From assembly GCA_937995875.1 (NCBI GenBank), contig CALKIW010000092.1:1-6566 (forward strand): DNA of 6,566 nucleotides, written 5' to 3'. This document shows positions 1-5,483 of the stretch, in pieces; position 1 is the stretch's first letter; each line of letters begins with the position of its first letter. Below the pieces are notes generated by a model, which saw nothing but the letters and a program-made list of their open reading frames with translations, had not been told where the DNA came from and made no database searches. Position numbers and translations under genes: made by a program. Source of the DNA: an uncultured Bacteroidales bacterium (GTDB lineage: Bacteria > Bacteroidota > Bacteroidia > Bacteroidales > Bacteroidaceae).

Positions 1-118
1 CCGAATGTTCCCTTTCCACCCCTATGTCCCGTCTGTTCCGCCTACCCACGCTGCGCGGACGCCCTAAGTTTTATGTTAAATTTTGTTTTAAACACACCTT
101 ATTATCCTATAAAACAGC
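1..118. other. Non-coding leader: GC-rich patch followed by AT-rich segment
   Basis: The first ~65 bases are rich in C and G and then switch abruptly to AT-rich sequence up to the promoter-like element at 119. An open frame runs through here from an ATG at 24 in phase with the next gene. Its translation is basic, has no export signal at its start, and would bury the good signal peptide that begins at 168, so I treat it as non-coding. The GC-rich patch could be the end of an upstream gene or a dispersed intergenic repeat; the window does not decide. Confidence 0.4.
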
Positions 119-126
119 TATCTTTG
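119..126 (+). promoter_or_regulatory. Bacteroidota-type -7 promoter element (TATCTTTG)
   Basis: TATCTTTG fits the TAnnTTTG -7 consensus of the Bacteroidota housekeeping sigma factor. It lies 41 bases before the chosen ATG at 168, giving a short untranslated leader. The matching -33 TTTG is not at the usual ~19-base spacing; the nearest TTTG is at 82-85, 33 bases upstream, so the -33 half is weak or absent. It would drive the small secreted protein and the coupled pectate lyase. Confidence 0.5.
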
Positions 127-167
127 TAATCGAACTACTTCATAACATCTTCAAAAACAAACAAATC

Positions 168-620
168 ATGACCTACAAACATTTCATTGCAGGAGCAATG
201 TTGCTCGTGGCAACCATGCCTACACCGGCATGGGCAGACGGACCGGTAACCACCGTGAACGGTGTGCAGGTGGAACGTGTGCTTTCGAAAATCACGTTTT
301 TGGGCGACAACATCGTTCTCCATTTCAACGACGGCAATACCGAACAGACGGAAGACTTGGAGGCGGTGAGCATCACCCTGCCCACAACGACAGGCATCGA
401 CAAACTACGCACCTTTGTCAGCAAACAGCTGCAGGGCGACAACCTCACTCTCAAAGGTGTTGGCAGGGGTGAGCGCATCGCCATCTACGACGCCGGTGGG
501 CGTCTGCAGATGCAGACCACAGCGTCGGACAGCGACATGAGCCTATCGCTCGCGGGACTGAAGACGGGAGTGTATATCGTGAAAGCAGGCAACAACATCA
601 TTAAATTCCAAAAGCAATGA
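168..620 (+). CDS. Small secreted protein with type IX-like C-terminal sorting domain
   Basis: The product is 150 residues from the ATG at 168. I chose this start because it begins a clear Sec signal peptide (MTYKHFIAGAMLLVATMP..., probable cleavage after AWA at about residue 24); the in-frame ATG at 24 would add 48 basic residues in front of it. Residues ~25-80 form a small beta-rich module (S-K-I-T-F-x-G-D ... A-V-S-I-T-L) that resembles the N-terminal module of the following pectate lyase. Residues ~100-150 have the pattern of the C-terminal sorting domain of the type IX secretion system (I-A-I-Y-D-A-G-G-R-L ... L-A-G-L-K-T-G-V-Y-I-V-K), which normally carries cargo across the outer membrane. 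No catalytic motif is visible. The stop overlaps the next start (ATGA, 617-620), so the two are probably translated together. Its role is unknown; I infer a partner or surface-display companion of the lyase. Similar sorting-like tails also occur in species without a proven type IX system. Confidence 0.8.
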   Translation: MTYKHFIAGAMLLVATMPTPAWADGPVTTVNGVQVERVLSKITFLGDNIVLHFNDGNTEQTEDLEAVSITLPTTTGIDKLRTFVSKQLQGDNLTLKGVGRGERIAIYDAGGRLQMQTTASDSDMSLSLAGLKTGVYIVKAGNNIIKFQKQ

Positions 621-2791
621 AACACAGCTACATACTCGCGGCCGTCCTTCTGTTTGCCCAGACGGCGGTGGCACAAAACAAGGCAAACTTCACGCTGAAC
701 AACGGACAGCAGGTGACCTACGAAACCGGACAGCTGACAAGCATCGATTTCGACGGAACGAAAGTGACGGTGAATCCCACCGTCGGCAACGCGACAGTCT
801 ACGACGGTAAGGTGAACACTATCAGCTTTCAGAAGCAAAACGCCATTCGCAGGGCGCAGGGCTGGCAGGAGTCGGCCTATGTGGAATGGGACCTGATGGA
901 AGGCGCCACCTACAACGTATATATCCAAGGTGGCGATTATGCCGACTGGACAGCTATAGACGCGCCGCTCGTGCGTCTCTACGACGCATACGGACGCGCT
1001 GACGTGGTGGGACTGCGCGCGGGCCACTACAGACTGCGCGTGGTGCCGGTGGTGGACGGCAAGGAGCGCACCGACCGGACATCGGAAACCGGATCGCTTC
1101 GGGTGGTCAATTACGACCGCTCCGGATTTGCCCACAAGGATTATCAGGGCGTGGGAGCCTACAACGACGACGGCACGCTGAAGTCGGGCGCAAAGGTGAT
1201 TTATGTGGATGCACAGAATGCCAAGACCGTGACAGCCACGCTGTCGTCGGGAACATTCACCGGACTGCAGGGCATAATCAAGGCATACGAGAAGGGTAAC
1301 GTGAGCGAGCCGCTGGCCATTCGCATCAAAGGCCTCATCAATGCTGCCGATGTAGACGCTTTCGGCAGTAGCGCCGAGGGCATACAGATTAAGGGCAGGC
1401 GTGCCGACAGCGAGCTGAACATCACCATTGAGGGTATCGGCGAGGATGCCACCGTCAAGGGTTTCGGCTTCTTGGTGCGCAATGCCAAAAGCGTGGAATT
1501 CCGCAATCTGGGCATCATGCGCCAGATGGACGATGGCATATCGCTCGACACCAATAACAGCAACATCTGGATTCACAACGTGGACGTGTTCTACGGCAAG
1601 AGCGGAGGCGGCGACCATGCCAAGGGCGACGGTGCCATCGACGTGAAGTCAAACTCCAAGTTTGTCACCATCAGCTACTGCCATTTCTGGGATACGGGCA
1701 AGTCGTCGATGGCAGGCATGAAGAGCGAGTCGGGGCCCAACTACATCACCTATCACCACAACTGGTTTGACCACAGCGACTCGCGCCATGCCCGGGTGCG
1801 CACGATGTCGGTACACCTCTACAACAACTATTTCGACGGCGTGTCCAAATATGGTATCGGTGCTACAACGGGGTCGAGCATCTTTGCCGAGAACAACTAT
1901 TTCCGCGCCACCAACAAACCCCTGCTCAGTTCGTTGCAGGGCACCGATGCCAAAGGCACCGGAACATTCTCCGGCGAAAACGGCGGCATCATCAAAGCCT
2001 ACGGCAACATTTTTGCCGAAACGGGAAACTCCAGCTACTACAAGCCCATCACATGGAGCAGCAATCACACCAGCTTCGACTGCTACGAAGTGGCCATGCG
2101 CGAGGATAAGGTACCCGCTGCGGTGGTGACGCTCAGGGGTGGAACAACCTACGACAACTTCGACACCAATGCTTCCCTGATGTATGCCTATACCCCCGAC
2201 GAGGCTGCTGATGTGCCCGGAAAGGTGACGGGGTATTACGGTGCGGGCCGAATGAATCACGGCGACCTGCAATTCGCGTTCAACAACAGCGTGGACGACA
2301 GGGATTACGGCGTGAACAAAAGTCTGGCAGCCCTGCTCGACAGTTATGTCGGAGCCGGTGCCACATCGGGTGGCAACAGTGGCGACGAGGGCGGAACCGG
2401 AGAAGAACCCGGTGGCGAGGACCCAAGTACGGGTGGCGAAACACCTGTAGAGGGTGCTGTGATGTGCAGCTTCGACAAGGGCGGAACGCCTTCGTCATCG
2501 CTGTTCACCGTTACGGGCAACGGCTCCAACAGCAAAGGCGTGGCCACCTTCAACGGAAAAACATACGACACTTGCCTGAAAATGGAATCGAACACCAACA
2601 TCTCTTTCACCACGACAAAGACTATGAAGCTCACGCTCGTCTTTGCCGACACCGAGACCGCGAGTTTCAACCTCGACGGCACAAAGACCGTTGGCACCGG
2701 CAGCACCTACACCATCGACTCGCTGCCGGCCGGCAACCATGTCATCACCAAGAAAGACAAGTGCAATCTTTTCCTGATTGTGCTGGAATAA
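617..2791 (+). CDS. Exported pectate lyase, polysaccharide lyase family 1, multidomain
   Basis: The enzyme cleaves alpha-1,4 polygalacturonate (pectate) by Ca2+-dependent beta-elimination. The 724 residues comprise: signal peptide 1-20 (AVAQ); a small beta module 21-73; a fibronectin-III-like domain ~76-165; the PL1 parallel beta-helix ~170-577; a Gly/Glu/Thr-rich linker 578-612; and a C-terminal beta domain 613-724. The PL1 active site is complete and matches the spacing recalled for Erwinia PelC: D338 and D342 (Ca2+; PelC E166, D170), K344 (K172), K362 (K190), R390 (catalytic R218) and R395 (R223), with D306 the likely third Ca2+ ligand. The tail (K-G-V-A-T-F-N-G-K-T-Y ... C-L-K-M-E-S ... 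N-L-F-L-I-V-L) resembles CBM77, a homogalacturonan-binding module, which would hold the enzyme on its substrate; this assignment is from memory of the family pattern. There is no lipobox and no sorting domain of its own, so it may be periplasmic or rely on another route outward. The start overlaps the upstream stop. Confidence 0.93.
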   Translation: MKHSYILAAVLLFAQTAVAQNKANFTLNNGQQVTYETGQLTSIDFDGTKVTVNPTVGNATVYDGKVNTISFQKQNAIRRAQGWQESAYVEWDLMEGATYNVYIQGGDYADWTAIDAPLVRLYDAYGRADVVGLRAGHYRLRVVPVVDGKERTDRTSETGSLRVVNYDRSGFAHKDYQGVGAYNDDGTLKSGAKVIYVDAQNAKTVTATLSSGTFTGLQGIIKAYEKGNVSEPLAIRIKGLINAADVDAFGSSAEGIQIKGRRADSELNITIEGIGEDATVKGFGFLVRNAKSVEFRNLGIMRQMDDGISLDTNNSNIWIHNVDVFYGKSGGGDHAKGDGAIDVKSNSKFVTISYCHFWDTGKSSMAGMKSESGPNYITYHHNWFDHSDSRHARVRTMSVHLYNNYFDGVSKYGIGATTGSSIFAENNYFRATNKPLLSSLQGTDAKGTGTFSGENGGIIKAYGNIFAETGNSSYYKPITWSSNHTSFDCYEVAMREDKVPAAVVTLRGGTTYDNFDTNASLMYAYTPDEAADVPGKVTGYYGAGRMNHGDLQFAFNNSVDDRDYGVNKSLAALLDSYVGAGATSGGNSGDEGGTGEEPGGEDPSTGGETPVEGAVMCSFDKGGTPSSSLFTVTGNGSNSKGVATFNGKTYDTCLKMESNTNISFTTTKTMKLTLVFADTETASFNLDGTKTVGTGSTYTIDSLPAGNHVITKKDKCNLFLIVLE

Positions 2792-2834
2792 CACGGGCAC
2801 GATGAACGGCAAGTCCGTACAGCACCCATCATTC

Positions 2835-2867
2835 ACGGCCCTCTGCCCATCCGGCGCAGAGGGCCGT
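2835..2867 (+). terminator. 12-bp perfect stem-loop downstream of pectate lyase
   Basis: The arms ACGGCCCTCTGC (2835-2846) and GCAGAGGGCCGT (2856-2867) pair perfectly around a 9-base loop, 43 bases after the lyase stop. The position and GC-rich stem suggest transcription termination or 3'-end protection of the lyase mRNA. No U-run follows on the plus strand, so it is not a textbook intrinsic terminator. If it is leaky, the esterase gene downstream could be read through from the same promoter. Confidence 0.65.
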
Positions 2868-2985
2868 AACGCTGTTGAAGAAAAGTGTTGCAAACGACAA
2901 TATAATCCCCGCGCCTGCGTTCCTTAATACAGAAGAAAATGAATTTTCAAGATAAAATATCAACATACTAAACCCCAAAACTAAG

Positions 2986-4722
2986 ATGAGGAAACTATTT
3001 GCGCTCATGTGTATGGTCTATACCATGAGCATTTTTGCCGGAGAACGGGAAACGATTTGGCCCGCAGACAAGATGCCCGACAGACAGGAGCATCAGATTG
3101 CGGCCATGACCGATGAAGTGGAAAGCGGAAACTTTGAGGCCGACAAACACAGGGTGGCCTATATAGAATGGTTTGCCAAGCCCGACAAAAAGGTGCGCAA
3201 GGGTGTGTGTATGATTCTGATCAGTGGTGGGTCGTACAACAACTGCTGCGACGTGGGACTTATCAAGAAATGGAGCGAGGAGCTTACCGCTATCGGCGTA
3301 CAGTGTGTCAATTTCGTGTATCGCACGCCCCGCCCCAAGGCACTGCCCATTTATCAAACGGCATGGGAAGACGGACAACGGGCTGTGAGGATGGTGCGCA
3401 GCGAAGCAAAGAAGCGGGGATTCGACCCAGAGAAAATTGGCGTGGTGGGCATGTCGGCCGGCTCGCATTTAGGACTGTTGCTGGCCACCAGCTCGCAGAC
3501 GCCCGCCTACAACAGGATTGACAAGATTGACGACCTGCCCTGCCATATCAACTGGGCCATATTGAACGCGCCGGCTTATGTCACTTCCGACGCAGAGGCC
3601 GGCACTCCGGCAAGCCGTCAAGGCTATGGCGTAGACGTTACGTTGAGCAAAGTGTTTAAATTTGACAGCAAGACCTGCCCCATCAGCTTTCATCACGGCG
3701 GGGCTGACGTCTATTCGCCCAACGGATCGACAAAGGCTTATCTACAACTCCGGAGAATGAACATTCCCACAGAACTGCACATTTATCCCGACAAACCGCA
3801 CGGTGCGTTCGGTTTCGAACGGGCCATAGAGTTTATGACCCAGATGGGTTACCTTGGGAAAGTCGCTGAGGAAGTAGACCTGATGAGCAGATTTACCAAC
3901 GACGACGCGCGCGAAAAAGTGATTGTGGAAGACGTGTGGCCCGAAGGGAAAATGCCCGACGAGCAGCAGGGACAGTGCAAGCCATACATGGAATGGCACT
4001 TCCCCAAGACCCTGAAGACGAAAGCCATACAAATTATATATTCGGGAGGTGCATACATGCGCAACGGGACGACAGGATTTGAGGTGGCTCCCGCGCGCCG
4101 ATACCTGAACGAAAAGGGCATGACGGTGGTTACCATGCAATACCGCACGCCCCGCCCCTCGAAGGAAAGCGGACTCAGCAAGTTTGCAACGGCATGGGAA
4201 GACTTGCAGCGATGTATCAAAATCGTGAGAAGCAAAGCCGCAGCATACGGACTTGACGCCAACCGCATCGGCATCATGGGAAGCTCGGCCGGCGGCCACC
4301 TCACGCTGATGGGCGTCACCTCGTCCTCCCATCAAGCCTATCTGCCCATAGACAACATTGACAAAGTGCCATGCAATGTGCAATGGGGTGTAGCCATTTA
4401 TCCGGCCTACTCGCTGACCGATGGGGTAAGTGATATCAACACGGGAGGCGGCAATGGCGACGATGCCATTTTAGTGCCCGAATATTCATTCGATCTGAAC
4501 ACCGTTCCCACGCTGTTCCTGCATGGTGACGCCGACAAACACTCGCCAATGAGCTCCGTCAGGGCGTGGGAAAAAATGAGAGCTATGGGCATCCAAAGCG
4601 AACTCCACACACTGGCAACACGAAGCCACTGTTTCCAAAGAACGGCGTCGCCGGGAACGGGAAGTTACACCTTCCTTGATCGCATCTGGGATTTCCTTAC
4701 GGTAAAACAATACAACAAGTGA
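2986..4722 (+). CDS. Exported tandem alpha/beta-hydrolase, probable carbohydrate esterase
   Basis: The protein has 578 residues. A Sec signal peptide spans about 1-18 (MRKLFALMCMVYTMSIFA, then GE) and supports the ATG at 2986. Two homologous alpha/beta-hydrolase domains follow, ~22-293 and ~312-575, each opening with a W-P-x-x-K-M-P-D motif. Domain 1: oxyanion segment GGSYN (81-85), nucleophile S157 in GMSAG, acid D241 in HHGGAD, H272. Domain 2: GGAYM (354-358), S434 in GSSAG, D517 in HGDAD, H548. The triads are offset by a constant 276-277 residues, so both domains look catalytic. Both share Y-R-T-P-R-P and A-W-E-D motifs, typical of secreted acetylxylan-esterase-like (BD-FAE-type) hydrolases. 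Next to a pectate lyase it probably de-esterifies pectin or another plant glycan; substrate and bond (acetyl, methyl, feruloyl) are not shown by the sequence. No convincing -7/-33 promoter is seen in 2868-2985, so read-through from the lyase is possible. Single-domain relatives are about half this length. Confidence 0.85.
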   Translation: MRKLFALMCMVYTMSIFAGERETIWPADKMPDRQEHQIAAMTDEVESGNFEADKHRVAYIEWFAKPDKKVRKGVCMILISGGSYNNCCDVGLIKKWSEELTAIGVQCVNFVYRTPRPKALPIYQTAWEDGQRAVRMVRSEAKKRGFDPEKIGVVGMSAGSHLGLLLATSSQTPAYNRIDKIDDLPCHINWAILNAPAYVTSDAEAGTPASRQGYGVDVTLSKVFKFDSKTCPISFHHGGADVYSPNGSTKAYLQLRRMNIPTELHIYPDKPHGAFGFERAIEFMTQMGYLGKVAEEVDLMSRFTNDDAREKVIVEDVWPEGKMPDEQQGQCKPYMEWHFPKTLKTKAIQIIYSGGAYMRNGTTGFEVAPARRYLNEKGMTVVTMQYRTPRPSKESGLSKFATAWEDLQRCIKIVRSKAAAYGLDANRIGIMGSSAGGHLTLMGVTSSSHQAYLPIDNIDKVPCNVQWGVAIYPAYSLTDGVSDINTGGGNGDDAILVPEYSFDLNTVPTLFLHGDADKHSPMSSVRAWEKMRAMGIQSELHTLATRSHCFQRTASPGTGSYTFLDRIWDFLTVKQYNK

Positions 4723-4771
4723 GCCGAAAATAGGCAGAAGCCACAAGGTGACGTAAAATAAGGAGAACAAC

Positions 4772-4828
4772 ATCAAACAGACACGATGACCCGGTATCAT
4801 ATATACCAAGTCATCGTGTCTGTTTGAT
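4772..4828. terminator. Long two-tier hairpin between convergent genes, probable bidirectional terminator
   Basis: Arms 4772-4790 and 4810-4828 are perfect 19-base reverse complements (ATCAAACAGACACGATGAC and its complement). Inside, after a CC/AA internal mismatch, a second stem GGTAT (4793-4797) pairs with ATACC (4803-4807) around a 5-base loop. It sits 50 bases after the esterase stop and ~107 bases beyond the rhodanese stop, where a shared terminator is expected. The base following the stem on the plus strand is not U-rich; on the minus strand a moderately T-rich stretch (GTTGTTCTCCTTATTTT) follows. The stem is unusually long and perfect for a plain terminator, so a small mobile or regulatory repeat is the alternative. 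Confidence 0.6.
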
Positions 4829-4879
4829 ATGTTCCATTTAAAGGGGCTTCACAATCAGAGAAGCGTCTTTCGGCTTCGC

Positions 4880-4933
4880 CTAAAATTTATATGCTATAGA
4901 GAAACCGAATAGTTTCGTGAGGACAAACGGCGC
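4880..4933 (-). pseudogene. Possible C-terminal remnant of an outer-membrane beta-barrel protein
   Basis: On the minus strand, 17 codons ending at the TAG at 4880-4882 read APFVLTKLFGFSIAYKF. The alternating hydrophobic pattern and terminal F directly before the stop are those of the last strand of Bacteroidota outer-membrane barrels, which the BAM machinery recognises (typically ...F-S-I-G-Y-K-F). There is no start codon, and the segment begins one base after the rhodanese stop in a different frame. It may be the tail of a former barrel gene, lost except for its 3' end. The stretch is short and chance is a real alternative. Confidence 0.3.
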
Positions 4934-4934
4934 G

Positions 4935-5321
4935 TTATTTATTGATAGGTTTGCCGTCGCTGACCCATTCCATGATACCACCACGCAGATTGACCACCTG
5001 GAACCCCATCTTGGCTAACGCTTTCGCAGCCATCATTGAGCGGTGTCCGCTGCGGCAATACACATAGGCCGTTTTCTCCTTATTGAGTTTGGTCAATGCC
5101 TGATCCTTGAAGTCAGACTTCTTGATATCCATATTGACAGCATAGGCAATATGGCCTTCGCCATATTCTTCCGCCGTGCGCACATCGATAAGCTGCACAC
5201 TCTCAGATGAAATCGAGGTTTCGAACTGGTCGGCATCTACCGACGTGATATGCTCATGCTGTGCGCAGGCCCCCACTTCAAATCCCAACGCCGCTAACAT
5301 TGACATCATGATATGTTTCAT
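4935..5321 (-). CDS. Exported single-domain rhodanese-like protein, possible lipoprotein
   Basis: From the ATG at 5319-5321 the product is 128 residues. Rhodanese domains move sulfane sulfur through a persulfide on a catalytic cysteine. The domain (~25-128) has L-I-D-V-R (D46), E-G-H-I, and the active-site loop CRSGHRS with C89 and R94, then N-L-R-G-G-I-M-E-W, the usual closing motif. The six-residue loop is of the GlpE/PspE single-domain type. The N-terminus MKHIMMSMLAALGFEVGACAQ looks like an export signal with a possible lipobox VGAC (C19), although the Glu before it is unusual. Longer in-frame starts exist at 5366, 5345 and 5327; I prefer 5321 because it places the positive charge and hydrophobic stretch at the N-terminus and lies ~60 bases after the predicted transcription start. 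The start at 5327 (MHMKH...) is nearly as good. The partner and pathway cannot be read from the context; periplasmic sulfur transfer or persulfide handling is the family role. Confidence 0.85.
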   Translation of the reverse strand: MKHIMMSMLAALGFEVGACAQHEHITSVDADQFETSISSESVQLIDVRTAEEYGEGHIAYAVNMDIKKSDFKDQALTKLNKEKTAYVYCRSGHRSMMAAKALAKMGFQVVNLRGGIMEWVSDGKPINK

Positions 5322-5383
5322 ATGCATACATTTTAGTCCGGACATTCCGCCCGTTTTATTCAACATCCTGTAATTGTTCCATG

Positions 5384-5413
5384 CAAATATACGAAATGCC
5401 GATGAAAATCAAA
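5384..5413 (-). promoter_or_regulatory. Bacteroidota promoter of the rhodanese gene (TTTG-N18-TATATTTG)
   Basis: Read on the minus strand, TTTG (5413-5410) is followed after 18 bases by TATATTTG (5391-5384). Both halves fit the Bacteroidota -33 and TAnnTTTG -7 consensus with near-ideal spacing. Transcription would begin about six bases past the -7 box, near 5378, leaving ~57 bases of leader before the ATG at 5321. This is too little for the first in-frame ATG at 5366 to have a normal leader, which also favours a later start. Confidence 0.7.
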
Positions 5414-5483
5414 AGGAAAAGGCGAAAAGAAAGGAAGCGTGCCCGTCCTCAGGTTTTACTCTCATTCTTCTAACAGGGCAATA

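Noticed and set aside
24..167. N-terminal extension of the small secreted protein from the ATG at 24
   Set aside because: It would place 48 mostly basic residues before a good signal peptide, and a TAnnTTTG promoter element at 119-126 lies inside it.
485..1618. 377-codon open frame on the minus strand inside the pectate lyase
   Set aside because: It is antisense to a lyase with a complete conserved active site; its translation is His/Val/Ala-rich with no recognisable domain, as expected for a shadow of GC-rich coding sequence.
1649..2272. 207-codon minus-strand open frame within the lyase
   Set aside because: Shadow frame; no signal, domain or promoter, and the plus-strand gene is certain.
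2888..2906. TTGCAA...TATAAT as a sigma-70-like promoter for the esterase
   Set aside because: Only 7 bases separate the two boxes, and Bacteroidota promoters use TTTG and TAnnTTTG instead.
2935..2948. Inverted repeat GAAAAT-GA-ATTTTC upstream of the esterase as an operator
   Set aside because: Six-base AT-rich arms with a two-base gap are expected by chance in such AT-rich sequence.
3742..4383. 213-codon minus-strand open frame opposite the second esterase domain
   Set aside because: Antisense shadow of a domain with an intact catalytic triad.
4486..4809. 107-codon minus-strand open frame running from the hairpin into the esterase gene
   Set aside because: It starts within the hairpin loop and right arm and overlaps the esterase C-terminus; no family resemblance.
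4859..4918. Small stem-loops GAAGC/GCTTC and GAAAC/GTTTC downstream of the rhodanese gene
   Set aside because: Five-base-pair stems without a following U-run are too weak to call terminators.
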